A stretch of DNA of 64,000 nt from Salmonella enterica subsp. enterica serovar Typhimurium str. LT2 (GTDB lineage Bacteria > Pseudomonadota > Gammaproteobacteria > Enterobacterales > Enterobacteriaceae), in contig NC_003197.2 in NCBI RefSeq assembly GCF_000006945.2, positions 4,526,001 to 4,590,000 of the forward strand. The letters are read 5' to 3'. The notes beneath the pieces are model-generated. The model saw nothing but the letters and a program-made list of their open reading frames with translations. It made no database searches and was not told where the DNA came from. Shown here piece after piece: positions 25,896 through 34,613 of this stretch; positions within the stretch are counted from its first letter, which is position 1, and every line of letters starts with the position of its first letter. A program made the position numbers and the translations under genes.

Positions 25896-28325
25896 ATGGA
25901 AATAAAAAAATGGCTGAACACAACCATAACCCGACGTGATGCTATTGTCGCTACTGCAAAAGTAGGGGCGGCGGTGACGCTAAGCCAGGCGATTACGCTG
26001 CCTTTTGCTACCACTGCCCAGGCGCAGGATACCCCGATACCGAAGGATGCCAACGGCGAAACCGTCAGGCACAGCGCCTGTCTGGTCAACTGTGGCAGTC
26101 GATGCCCGCTTAAGGTTATCGTGAAAAATGATCGCATTGTGCGTATTGAGCCGGAAGACGCGAAAGATGACGCGGTATTCGGCGAGCATCAGATTCGTCC
26201 CTGCCTGCGCGGGCGTTCCAGTCGCTGGCGGGTCTATAGCCCGGATCGCATTAAGTATCCGATGAAAAGAGTGGGAAAACGCGGCGAAGGAAAATTTAAA
26301 CGTATTTCATGGGATGAGGCCACGGCCTTTATTGCGGCGGAATTAACGCGTGTTAGCGAAAAATATGGCCGGGAAGCTATTTATTATAATTATCAATCCG
26401 GCGCGTATTATCACACGCAGGGTAGACCCGCCTGGATAAGATTACTAAATCTCACCGGCGGTTATTTAAATTATCACAACACCTATTCCACGGCGCAAAT
26501 CGCCACCGCCACGCCTTATACCCACGGTGATTATGTCGGTAGCCATTTTACGCAGATCGCGCATTCCGATCTGGTGGTGCTATTTGGCCTGAATCTCTCA
26601 GAAACGCGGATGTCCGGCGGCGGCCAGGTTGAAGAGCTGCGCCGGGCGCTGGAGACCTCGAAAGCCCGGGTCATTATTATCGATCCGCGCTATACCGATT
26701 CGGTGATTACCGAACACGCCGAATGGCTACCGATTCGCCCAACCACGGACGCCGCGCTAGTCGCCGGCATAGCGCATACGCTGATTACCGAACAGCTTCT
26801 CGACGAGGCGCTGGTAAACCGCTATTGCGTCGGCTATGACCGTAGCACCTTGCCGGACACGGCTGCGCCTAACGCCAGCTATAAAGATTATGTTCTTGGC
26901 ACGGGCGATGACGGTATCGCGAAAACCCCGGAATGGGCGGCGGATATCACCGGTATTCCGGCAACGCGTATTCGCCAACTGGCGCGCGAAATCGCCTCGG
27001 CGCGCGCCTGCTATATTTGCCAGGGCTGGGGGCCGCAGCGTCATGCCAACGGCGAACAAACCGTGCGTGCTATTCAGACGCTGCCAGCGTTAACAGGCCA
27101 CTTCGGGCGGCCCGGCACCAACAATGGCAACTGGCCTTACGGTACGCCGTATGGCGTGCCATTGTTGCCTGTCGGTAAGAATCCGATCACAACCTCTATT
27201 CCTTGCTATCTGTGGACGGACGCCATTCAGCATCCGGAGAAAATGACCGCGACGACAATGGGTGTGAAAGGCGCGGACAGGCTAAAAACCGGAATTAAGC
27301 TGTTTTTCAACCAGGCCGGTAATACTTTGCTTAATCAGCACGGCGAAACAAACCGCACCCGTCAAATTCTCGCGGATGAATCGCTGTGTGAAACCATTAT
27401 CGTGATTGAAAACCATATGACGCCCAGCGCGATGTATGCGGATCTGCTGTTGCCGGAGACCAGCTATCTTGAGGCGGAAGACCTGGTGGACAGCTCCTAT
27501 GCGGCGGGATCGCATAACTACATGATTGCGATTCAGAAAACCGTTAAACCGATGTGGGAAGTGCGCAGCACGTATGACATCTGCGCGGATATCGCCGGGC
27601 ATCTTGGACTGCGCGAGCAATATACCGAGGGCCGAACTCAGGCGCAGTGGGCGGAGATGCACTATCAGCAGATCCGTGAAAAACGTCCATACCTACCGGA
27701 GTGGAGCGTGGCGAAAGAGATGGGTGTGATTGACCAGCGTATCGCTACCGAGCAGCAGAGCCTTGCGTTTGCCGATTTCCGCGCCGACGCCGAGGCTAAT
27801 CCACTCTCCACGCCGTCGGGCAAAATTGAAATTTACTCCCAGGCGCTGGCGGATCTGGCGCAAACGTGGACTTTGCCAGAAGGCGAGCGAATTCCCGCAT
27901 TGCCGGAATTTTGTCCGGCGAAAGAGTCGCACCTTAACAAAGCATTGACGGCGAAGTATCCGTTGCAGTTAAGCGGCTTCCATACCAAAGGGCATACCCA
28001 CTCGACCTACAGCAATGTGCTGATGCTGCATGAGGCGGTGCCGGATGAAGTCTGGATTAACCCGATTGACGCCAGCGCTCGCCAATTGAAGTCCGGCGAT
28101 CGGGTGCATGTATTCAATGACCGCGGCGTGGTGGAGCTTCCCTGTAAAGTGACCCAGCGCATTTTACCCGGCGTGGCGGCGATGCCGCAGGGCGCGTGGA
28201 CGCGGCTTGACGGCAACGGCGTTGATGTCGGCGGCTGTATCAATACGCTGACCAGCCACCACCCTTCGCCGCTGGCGAAAGGCAATCCGCAGCATACCAA
28301 TCTGGTTGAAATTAAACGCGCTTAA
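25896..28325 (+). CDS. DMSO reductase-family molybdoenzyme, catalytic subunit A (DmsA-like)
   Basis: An 809-residue Mo-bis-MGD oxidoreductase of the DmsA type. The twin-arginine signal (ITRRDAIVATA, RR at 13-14) predicts Tat export to the periplasmic face. The FS0 cluster cysteines are C62, C66, C70 and C103. NTYSTAQIATA places the likely Mo-ligand Ser at about 198. The C-terminal domain has the MGD-contacting HPSPLAKGNP region. It heads a four-gene operon A-B-C-chaperone behind an FNR box. The substrate (DMSO, TMAO, methionine sulfoxide or other S/N-oxide) cannot be told from sequence. It is one of several Dms paralogues known in Salmonella and is absent from this locus in E. coli K-12. Confidence 0.9.
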   Translation: MEIKKWLNTTITRRDAIVATAKVGAAVTLSQAITLPFATTAQAQDTPIPKDANGETVRHSACLVNCGSRCPLKVIVKNDRIVRIEPEDAKDDAVFGEHQIRPCLRGRSSRWRVYSPDRIKYPMKRVGKRGEGKFKRISWDEATAFIAAELTRVSEKYGREAIYYNYQSGAYYHTQGRPAWIRLLNLTGGYLNYHNTYSTAQIATATPYTHGDYVGSHFTQIAHSDLVVLFGLNLSETRMSGGGQVEELRRALETSKARVIIIDPRYTDSVITEHAEWLPIRPTTDAALVAGIAHTLITEQLLDEALVNRYCVGYDRSTLPDTAAPNASYKDYVLGTGDDGIAKTPEWAADITGIPATRIRQLAREIASARACYICQGWGPQRHANGEQTVRAIQTLPALTGHFGRPGTNNGNWPYGTPYGVPLLPVGKNPITTSIPCYLWTDAIQHPEKMTATTMGVKGADRLKTGIKLFFNQAGNTLLNQHGETNRTRQILADESLCETIIVIENHMTPSAMYADLLLPETSYLEAEDLVDSSYAAGSHNYMIAIQKTVKPMWEVRSTYDICADIAGHLGLREQYTEGRTQAQWAEMHYQQIREKRPYLPEWSVAKEMGVIDQRIATEQQSLAFADFRADAEANPLSTPSGKIEIYSQALADLAQTWTLPEGERIPALPEFCPAKESHLNKALTAKYPLQLSGFHTKGHTHSTYSNVLMLHEAVPDEVWINPIDASARQLKSGDRVHVFNDRGVVELPCKVTQRILPGVAAMPQGAWTRLDGNGVDVGGCINTLTSHHPSPLAKGNPQHTNLVEIKRA

Positions 28326-28338
28326 GGAGTGATGTACG

Positions 28339-28965
28339 ATGAAACAGTATGGCTTTTATGTTGACTCCTCGCGCTGTTCAGGCTGTAAAACCTGCCAGGT
28401 AAGCTGCAAGGATAATAAAGATCTGGATGTCGGTCCGAAACTGCGCCGCGTCTATGAATATGGCGGCGGAAGCTGGGTGAAAGAGGGGGAAAGCTGGCAT
28501 CACGACACCTTTACCTACTACCTCTCTATTGCTTGTAACCATTGCGATGAGCCGGTATGTGTCTCCGGCTGTCCGACCGGGGCGATGCATAAACGCAAAG
28601 AAGATGGTCTGGTCGTGGTGGATGACAGCGTATGCGTCGGCTGTCGTTATTGTGAAATGCGCTGCCCCTACGGCGCGCCGCAGTTTGATACGCAGGCGAA
28701 CGTGATGCGTAAGTGCGACGGTTGTCTTGACCGACTGGAGAACAATCTGCGCCCTATTTGTGTGGATTCTTGCCCGCAGCGAGCGCTGGATTTCGGCCCT
28801 GTCGATGAATTACGGGCAAAATATGGCACGGAGAATCAAATCGCGCCGCTACCTTCGGCGTCGTTCACCCATCCTAACCTCATTATTAAACCGCATCCGA
28901 AAGCGAGACCCACGGGCGATACGGAAGGCGCAATCATGAACATTCGGGAGGTGCGCCATGCATGA
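28339..28965 (+). CDS. DmsB-like iron–sulfur electron transfer subunit
   Basis: A 208-residue ferredoxin-type subunit with four [4Fe-4S] cysteine groups: CSGCKTCQVSC (13-23), CNHCDEPVCVSGC, CVGCRYCEMRC and CDGC...CVDSC. It carries electrons from the membrane subunit to the molybdenum site. It lacks its own signal and would be co-exported with subunit A. It follows subunit A by 13 bases, with AAGGAG before the ATG, and overlaps subunit C by 8 bases. Confidence 0.92.
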   Translation: MKQYGFYVDSSRCSGCKTCQVSCKDNKDLDVGPKLRRVYEYGGGSWVKEGESWHHDTFTYYLSIACNHCDEPVCVSGCPTGAMHKRKEDGLVVVDDSVCVGCRYCEMRCPYGAPQFDTQANVMRKCDGCLDRLENNLRPICVDSCPQRALDFGPVDELRAKYGTENQIAPLPSASFTHPNLIIKPHPKARPTGDTEGAIMNIREVRHA

Positions 28966-29731
28966 GTTACCGCTGGTCTTTTTTACGGTCTTTACCCAGA
29001 GCGCGGTCGGCGCGTTTATTCTGCTGCTGATTGGCGGCGCAATGGGGCTGGTCGCGCCGCGGCGTAAGGCTATCGGTCTGTTCTCGGTGATGTGCCTGTT
29101 TGGGCTGGGCGTCATTGTCGGCACCTTCCACGTCGGGCAACCGCTGCGTGCGCTGAATATGCTGCTGCGCGTCGGACATTCGCCGATGAGTAACGAGATT
29201 GTCCTGTCGGCGGCTTTTGCGGCGCTCGGCGGGCTGGGGGCGCTCGGTTTGTTGCTGAACCGGGCGACGCCGCTGTGTAACGCGTTGGTCTGGTTGGCGG
29301 CGATAGTCGGAGTAGTCTTCTTATACGCCGTTCCGCAGATTTACCAACTGCCGACGGTGGCGACCTGGCGTTCATCTTACACCACGGCAATGATGATATT
29401 GACGCCGTTGATTGGCGGCGGCGCGTTGGCGGCATTGTTTGGCGTGCGCCGTCTGGGGCTACTGGTCAGCGTGTTGGCGATTTTGGTGAGCTTTTGTCTG
29501 CGCCCGGGCTATATGGCGACGCTGATGAGCGCCGATAGCGCTCTGACCGCCGCGCAGCATAGCTGGTTTACCGCCCAGGCGATATTGCTGGCGGCGGGCG
29601 TGGTCGGGGTGGTGGTCTGCGCGCGCCTGAAATCGAGCGCTGCGGTGCTGGCCATGACGGCTGTGGTGGTTATCGCGGCGGAGTTGGCGGGTAGGATTGC
29701 GTTTTACAATCTGTGGACGCTGCCAATGTAG
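28958..29731 (+). CDS. DmsC-like membrane anchor / menaquinol oxidase subunit
   Basis: A 257-residue integral membrane protein with about eight hydrophobic helices, of the DmsC family, which oxidises menaquinol and anchors the A and B subunits. Conserved HVGQPLRALNMLLRVGHSPMSNE (split here as HVGQPLRALNML and RVGHSPMSNE) is the family motif after the third helix. GGGAGGTGCGCC precedes the ATG. It is translationally coupled to the B subunit. Confidence 0.9.
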   Translation: MHELPLVFFTVFTQSAVGAFILLLIGGAMGLVAPRRKAIGLFSVMCLFGLGVIVGTFHVGQPLRALNMLLRVGHSPMSNEIVLSAAFAALGGLGALGLLLNRATPLCNALVWLAAIVGVVFLYAVPQIYQLPTVATWRSSYTTAMMILTPLIGGGALAALFGVRRLGLLVSVLAILVSFCLRPGYMATLMSADSALTAAQHSWFTAQAILLAAGVVGVVVCARLKSSAAVLAMTAVVVIAAELAGRIAFYNLWTLPM

Positions 29732-29757
29732 TTTTTTGCCCGGTTTATGCCATGTAA

Positions 29758-29783
29758 GCCTGATCAGCGTAGCGTCATCAGGC
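29758..29783. repeat. REP-like palindrome inside the Dms operon
   Basis: GCCTGAT and ATCAGGC arms around CAGCGTAGCGTC. It sits between the C subunit and the chaperone gene. Confidence 0.55.
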
Positions 29784-29806
29784 GAAATATTTCAGGAGCT
29801 ATTGCT

Positions 29807-30400
29807 ATGCTTTCCCGTGCTGTTTTGCCGCGTATCCTCGGCGCACTGTTTTACTACTCCCCTGAGAGGCCGGAGGTGAAAGCGTTGTTCGATTGTTTGC
29901 CAACGTTGCCTGAGCTTTACCCCTGGCGCGATCGTGGATCTATTGAATCACTGTGTGCGTCATGGTCGCTACCGGATGATGATGCGCTTACATGGCAATT
30001 TTCCGTATTGTTTGAAGGCCAGGGAAAGATGCCCGTCCCGCCCTGGGGATCGGTCTATCTGGAAAAAGATAATTTGCTGATGGGGGAAACCACCGCCGAT
30101 TATCGAGCTTTTTTACAGTCGCAGGGCATGGTATTCACTGACCGTGAACGCGAGCCGGAAGATCAGTTTGGCCTGATGCTATTGGCCTGTAGCGATCTGC
30201 TGGCACGAGGCGACAACGTGGCGGCCAACCGGTTACTGGAGGCGCATCTGCTGCCCTGGGGATTCCGCTATCTGGAATTGCTGCAACGCAATACCGTTAG
30301 CGCCTTCTATGCCCGGCTTGCCGTCGTAGCGACCTGTTATCTGCAGGATGTTCAGCAGCAACAGGGACTACAGCCTGAGAATAAGCGGTTGTTTTTCTGA
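29807..30400 (+). CDS. TorD/DmsD-family redox enzyme maturation chaperone
   Basis: A 197-residue all-helical TorD-family protein, which binds the Tat signal of a molybdoenzyme and holds it until the cofactor is loaded. The family hallmark is seen in DREREPEDQFGLMLLACS and HLLPWGFRYLELL. The ATG at 29807 follows AGGAG by 8 bases; an upstream ATG at 29747 lies inside the REP leader and is rejected. Its place directly after the Dms-like genes makes the subunit A of this operon its probable client. Confidence 0.85.
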   Translation: MLSRAVLPRILGALFYYSPERPEVKALFDCLPTLPELYPWRDRGSIESLCASWSLPDDDALTWQFSVLFEGQGKMPVPPWGSVYLEKDNLLMGETTADYRAFLQSQGMVFTDREREPEDQFGLMLLACSDLLARGDNVAANRLLEAHLLPWGFRYLELLQRNTVSAFYARLAVVATCYLQDVQQQQGLQPENKRLFF

Positions 30401-30483
30401 GGTATTGGTCGGGTTTTGATGGCGTGCCGTAATACTTGTGCCGCCATCGTGCCCGCTGTTGCGTCAGCGGGCACAGTTTACTA

Positions 30484-31884
30484 TTACAGCTCCGGCGTCT
30501 TTTTGAAACCGGTCAGCATCAGCACCAGGCTCTGTTTTGAGTCCGCTGGCGTGAAGTCGTAGTGATTTCCCTGACGGTCGCCGCCGATATACCAGGATAT
30601 TTCCGTTTTCCCTTCCGCCAGCGCTTTGCGCACCGCTTTATCGACATCAACCATGCGATACTCATGTGAATGGTCCAGATATAACACGGCATCGGAACGG
30701 TAGTTGATCGCCGGTTTATTGTTCCAGGACACGGTACTGACGTGCCAGTCACTGCTGGTCGGGTAAAAGAAAATTTGATCGGCGCCGTTCGCTTCCGTTT
30801 TGCCGCCAAAAAGGCGAATACGGTATTTGAATAGCGAAGCGTCCATATTGGCAGGCAGGGGCGGGATCTTAAATTTCACCAGCGTGAGCGTTTCCGGGTG
30901 CTGCGTGCGTCCGCCATTTGTCCAGTCATCCTGTACGTACAAGGTATCGACGCTGGCATGAGGCTTGTCGTCTTCGCTGCTTACCCAGGTATTTTCTTCC
31001 GCTTTACTGTAGGCGTAAGGAACCGTAGTGCCGCAATCCAGTCCCTGGTTCATACACAGATCCGTCATAAACTGCGCGCCATCTTCCGTCCAGCCATTCA
31101 TAAAATCGGCATGGGCGGTATAAAGACTTCCCCAGCGCTCTTCCCGGGTTTCGCCATGCATTACCGGGTCCATCGACAATTCCACTTTGGACGTATCCAG
31201 CGAGGAGATCTGCGGGAGTACCCAGGCGATGTTCATATTCACCGTTGGGATTTTGACCGGATAGTCTGCGGAACATTTCCCGTGGTCGGCATAGATAGCG
31301 TTATTGTGGCTATGGGTTGGTTTCAGGTTGACGCCATCCCAACAGTTGGGGAAAGCGATCCCGATATTAAACTGGACGGCATCGCCCGCTTTACGCAGGC
31401 CGCATATTTCGCCTACCTTGTTGGTGTAACCTTTGCCGTTGGCACATAAAAAGGTGATTGCGGAACTGGGGCCAGTACCGTGATGATCGCCTGCCAGTAA
31501 CTCCAGCCCGGCCGGGAATGGATGGAGCGGATATTGCGCTACATTTGTGGATTGATAATAGGTCTTTTGGTAGGCCGGATTTACGATTTCACCATCAGGT
31601 AATTTCATGGACGGCGCCCAGTAAGCGGAGCTGTCGGCTTTATTATCACAGGTGGTATCGGGTTGCGCGCGCAACGTCTGGTAGGTAGAGACCGCATCGG
31701 TGTGGGTGTTGCCAAAAAAGTCATGCCACATCGCCTGATTCGCTTTACCAAACATCATAATCGCGTCATCGCCCAGCGTGTGGTGATAGCCGCACACGAC
31801 ATGCGCCTGAGGACCGGCATGGGCCGGGAATGCGCCAGCGGCAACGAGCGTAGCCAGGCTGACGGTAATAAGGTTGAGTTTCAT
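30484..31884 (-). CDS. Secreted DUF1996-type protein with C-terminal DNRLRE/CBM96-like domain
   Basis: A 466-residue protein with a Sec signal peptide (MKLNLITVSLATLVAAGA, probable cleavage after AHA at 23). Residues about 25-260 resemble DUF1996, a domain mostly known from fungi and actinobacteria: AMWHDFFGNTHTD corresponds to the family HxHdFfGn motif, with CGYHH, GDHHG and HSHNNAIYADHGKCS giving many histidines. The C-terminal part (about 310-460) has VSTVSWNNKPAI and VDVDKAVRKAL, as in DNRLRE/CBM96 carbohydrate-related domains. Function is unknown; a periplasmic or secreted carbohydrate-associated role is inferred. It is transcribed alone, facing the Dms operon. Confidence 0.75.
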   Translation of the reverse strand: MKLNLITVSLATLVAAGAFPAHAGPQAHVVCGYHHTLGDDAIMMFGKANQAMWHDFFGNTHTDAVSTYQTLRAQPDTTCDNKADSSAYWAPSMKLPDGEIVNPAYQKTYYQSTNVAQYPLHPFPAGLELLAGDHHGTGPSSAITFLCANGKGYTNKVGEICGLRKAGDAVQFNIGIAFPNCWDGVNLKPTHSHNNAIYADHGKCSADYPVKIPTVNMNIAWVLPQISSLDTSKVELSMDPVMHGETREERWGSLYTAHADFMNGWTEDGAQFMTDLCMNQGLDCGTTVPYAYSKAEENTWVSSEDDKPHASVDTLYVQDDWTNGGRTQHPETLTLVKFKIPPLPANMDASLFKYRIRLFGGKTEANGADQIFFYPTSSDWHVSTVSWNNKPAINYRSDAVLYLDHSHEYRMVDVDKAVRKALAEGKTEISWYIGGDRQGNHYDFTPADSKQSLVLMLTGFKKTPEL

Positions 31885-32232
31885 TTTTTTGCTGCCCGGT
31901 TGAATAGAAGTGGGAGCAGCAATAGCAGATCAAATTGCGGTGTTACATCTCATTAATTATCACTTTTTGTCATTTGCCCTGCATACAGGGGCGAATTTGC
32001 AGACGTACTATTTAAATAATTAGCCGAAACTACCCTCCTCTTGATTATGTCAATTTACAAAAAGGGTACGTTAGTGATTAAAATCGGGCTTTTTGTGATA
32101 ACCCTCACTATTTCATTTTGCCTATGCTAATGGCGCTCGCCATAACCGAATAACGATTCTATCGGACATCGGCTTTATTTTTAAGAAATGCGTTACGACA
32201 TCAGTCGTGACGCGATCTGCTATGGATTTTTT
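31885..32232. promoter_or_regulatory. Divergent control region with a CRP-type site
   Basis: 348 bases between the DUF1996 gene and the YjiK-like gene. It holds a near-consensus CRP site (32094-32109) and AT-rich promoter-like DNA. No other gene is visible. Confidence 0.55.
32094..32109 (+). promoter_or_regulatory. CRP-type site
   Basis: TGTGATAACCCTCACT matches TGTGA-N6-TCACA at nine of ten positions. It may serve either divergent gene. Confidence 0.6.
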
Positions 32233-33093
32233 ATGAGATTACTAAAACGCGTTATTGTGGTTGTACTCTTGGGCGTGATTTTATTTATGGTCAGGGACGA
32301 TATACGCTATGTTTATCAACTGATCCTCAAATATGGTGATAAACCCTCGGCGCTGGCACTGAGTAGCTATAAAGCGGTTATTCAGCAAAAACCAGTCGCA
32401 GGAGTTAAGAGTAACCTTTCAGGTTTGACCTACTCCGCCGAAGACAGGATGCTTTTCGCCGTTATTAATAATCCCCCTGAACTGGTCTGGTTAACGACAG
32501 AAGGGCAGCTGGTAGGACGGATGCCGCTGCAGGGCATCCACGACCCGGAGTCTATTGCATGGAGTGGGGGCAACCAGTTCCAGATAGGCAGTGAGAAAGA
32601 TGGCGCGGTCTATAAAACACAGGTGGATATTCAGCGCGGCACCATGCAGATAATCTCCATGGTGAAGCTTGAGGGCTATGACAAAGCAAAAAATAAAGGG
32701 CTGGAAGGTACGGCATGGGATGCGAAAAATGAGAGATTATATGCCGCAAAAGAAAGAAAACCCATTATGATCAAAGAAGTAGAGATGAGCAAAAATGGTA
32801 TCACCAGAGCGTTGCCTTCTGCCATCACTGCGAGTGTGAGCGATGTCTCCGGACTTGAATACCATGCCCCAACGGATTCGCTGCTGGTGTTGTCGGACGA
32901 GTCAAAAATGATTCTTGAGGTCAGTTCCGAGTGGCGGGTGCGCGATCGATTGTTCCTGACGGCGGAGTGGTCAGGGCTCAGAGACGATATCCCCCAGCCA
33001 GAAGGGATTGCCATGGATAATGAAAATAATTTGTATATTGTGAGTGAACCAAATCTGTTTTATAAATTTTCGTGTGATATACAGAATGACTAA
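32233..33093 (+). CDS. SdiA-regulated (YjiK-like) membrane-anchored beta-propeller protein
   Basis: A 286-residue protein of the YjiK/SdiA-regulated family. An N-terminal membrane segment (about 5-21, RVIVVVLLGVILFMV) anchors a large extracytoplasmic domain predicted to be a beta-propeller: repeated units such as LSGLTYSAEDRMLFAV, LEGTAWDAKNERLYAA, VSGLEYHAPTDSLLVLSDE and PEGIAMDNENNLYIVSE. Role unknown. ATG 32233 is preferred because the helix begins next to it; an in-frame ATG at 32188 would add 15 polar residues. Neither has a strong ribosome site. Confidence 0.75.
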   Translation: MRLLKRVIVVVLLGVILFMVRDDIRYVYQLILKYGDKPSALALSSYKAVIQQKPVAGVKSNLSGLTYSAEDRMLFAVINNPPELVWLTTEGQLVGRMPLQGIHDPESIAWSGGNQFQIGSEKDGAVYKTQVDIQRGTMQIISMVKLEGYDKAKNKGLEGTAWDAKNERLYAAKERKPIMIKEVEMSKNGITRALPSAITASVSDVSGLEYHAPTDSLLVLSDESKMILEVSSEWRVRDRLFLTAEWSGLRDDIPQPEGIAMDNENNLYIVSEPNLFYKFSCDIQND

Positions 33094-33261
33094 AATCTAT
33101 TTTTACTGTCACAGTATGCTAAAACAGAACAAGGTTATTAATACCATGATTTGACGACTGTTTGATTCGTTGATTCATTGTTGGGGATATTTATGTTTTA
33201 CTTACCTCAGTAACGGATTACTTTGTGGTGTAGCGTAACGGTAATTGTCCTCCTCATATTT

Positions 33262-33288
33262 GCGGCAGCGTAGTCTGCCGCTTTTTTT
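33262..33288 (+). terminator. Rho-independent terminator after the YjiK-like gene
   Basis: GCGGCAG/CTGCCGC stem followed by seven T residues. IS200 begins right after the T-run. Confidence 0.82.
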
Positions 33289-33290
33289 GT

Positions 33291-33998
33291 CTATGGAAAA
33301 CCCCCAGCTAGGCTGGGGGTTCCGGAAAGCTTTCAGCTTTAAGCCAGTTATTAAAACCCCTTTTGATTTGTTAAAACATCTTGCGGTCTGGCAACTGCAA
33401 AAGTTCAACAAGAAATCAAAAGGGGGTCCCAATGGGGGACGAAAAGAGCTTAGCGCACACCCGATGGAACTGTAAATATCACATAGTTTTCGCGCCCAAA
33501 TACCGAAGACAAGCGTTCTATGGAGAGAAGCGTAGGGCAGTAGGCAGCATATTAAGAAAATTGTGTGAATGGAAAAACGTACGAATTCTGGAAGCAGAAT
33601 GTTGTGCAGATCATATTCACATGCTTCTGGAGATCCCGCCGAAGATGAGTGTGTCGAGTTTCATGGGATATCTGAAGGGTAAAAGTAGTCTGATGCTTTA
33701 CGAGCAGTTTGGGGATCTAAAATTCAAATACAGGAACAGGGAGTTCTGGTGCAGAGGGTACTATGTCGATACGGTGGGTAAGAACACGGCGAAGATACAG
33801 GACTACATAAAGCACCAGCTTGAAGAGGATAAAATGGGTGAGCAATTATCGATCCCGTATCCGGGCAGCCCGTTTACGGGCCGTAAGTAACGAAGTTTGA
33901 TGCAAATGTCAGATCGTATGCGCCTGTTAGGGCGCGGCTGGTAAGAGAGCCTTATAGGCGCATCTGAAAAACCTCCGGCTATGCCGGAGGATATTTAT
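33291..33998 (+). mobile_element. IS200 insertion sequence (IS200/IS605 family)
   Basis: About 708 bases, the known IS200 size; the exact edges are uncertain by a few bases. It has no terminal inverted repeats. Instead there are subterminal hairpins recognised by the Y1 transposase: CCCCCAGCTAGGCTGGGGG near the left end (33301-33319) and CCTCCGGCTATGCCGGAGG near the right end. A large internal hairpin (about 33355-33430, CCCCTTTTGATT pairing with AATCAAAAGGGG) shields tnpA from read-through and buries its ribosome site. It lies between a terminator and a decayed adhesin gene. Confidence 0.93.
33432..33890 (+). CDS. tnpA: IS200 transposase TnpA (Y1 HUH single-strand transposase)
   Basis: A 152-residue HUH nuclease. 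HIHMLLEIP (about residues 64-66 for HxH) is the metal-binding HUH motif, and the tyrosine in DYIKHQLEE is the single catalytic Tyr that nicks single-stranded DNA. It appears intact. I chose ATG 33432 (MGDEKSLAHTRWN), the known IS200 start; its ribosome site GGGGG is inside the hairpin. Expression is known to be tightly limited in Salmonella, including by an antisense RNA from the opposite strand. Confidence 0.95.
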   Translation: MGDEKSLAHTRWNCKYHIVFAPKYRRQAFYGEKRRAVGSILRKLCEWKNVRILEAECCADHIHMLLEIPPKMSVSSFMGYLKGKSSLMLYEQFGDLKFKYRNREFWCRGYYVDTVGKNTAKIQDYIKHQLEEDKMGEQLSIPYPGSPFTGRK

Positions 33999-34098
33999 TT
34001 TATAAATTAACTCTCTCTGTAATAATTAACAGACAATGAATATTATTCTGTTTTTTCAGCAGGCCTCCGAAGAGACCTCGCATGGTGATGTTTAGTTA

Positions 34099-34606
34099 TC
34101 AGGCATGATTTTCTTCATCAACACTTACCGAATGCCATGTCGCCTCGCTAAGCGAAATCATTTCATCTACGCCGGAACTCTTGTTAACCGGGTTTTTCGT
34201 CGGCGATGTGCCTGTAAATGTTCCACTGGCGGTATAGTCCGTATCGTTGACCGTGACCTTCACCTGAATATCCTGATGCGCCTCCACGACTCCCTTAAGG
34301 GTGACGGTGTTATCCAGACTGCTAACAGTCGATCCCAACGTTGGTTCGGCGGACGGTTGTGTATCCATAGTCAGCTTAATTGTTGCGTGAGCTTCTAAGC
34401 GACCCGATAAAGGTCGGTGTATTGATGTTAGTGATATTATCGCCTCCGGCGCCGATATCACTATTATCCTCCATGGAACGTACTGGCGGTGTAGAGTCTA
34501 TCGTCAGCCAGCCGATAGACAGCGAAGAATTATCCATAGCGTTTGCGGAACGATCTCTGAAGATGATATCCAGAGTTGCCTTGCCTACCACTCTACCAAC
34601 ATTTTA
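34099..34606 (-). pseudogene. Remnant of a bacterial Ig-like repeat adhesin (frameshifted)
   Basis: Two minus-strand frames join into one Ig-repeat polypeptide. The first (34376-34591) reads LTIDSTPPVRSMEDNSDIG then TNINTPTFIGSL. The second (34099-34461) continues EAHATIKLTMD, SSLDNTVTLKGVVEAHQDI and VKVTVNDTDYTASGTFTGT. These are hallmarks of BIg/Bap-type repeats as in giant adhesins such as SiiE. A single extra base around 34400 breaks the frame (FIGSL-then-EAHAT). There is no start, signal or secretion domain, so this is a short decayed piece between IS200 and rtsB. Confidence 0.7.
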
Positions 34607-34613
34607 GGAAAAA

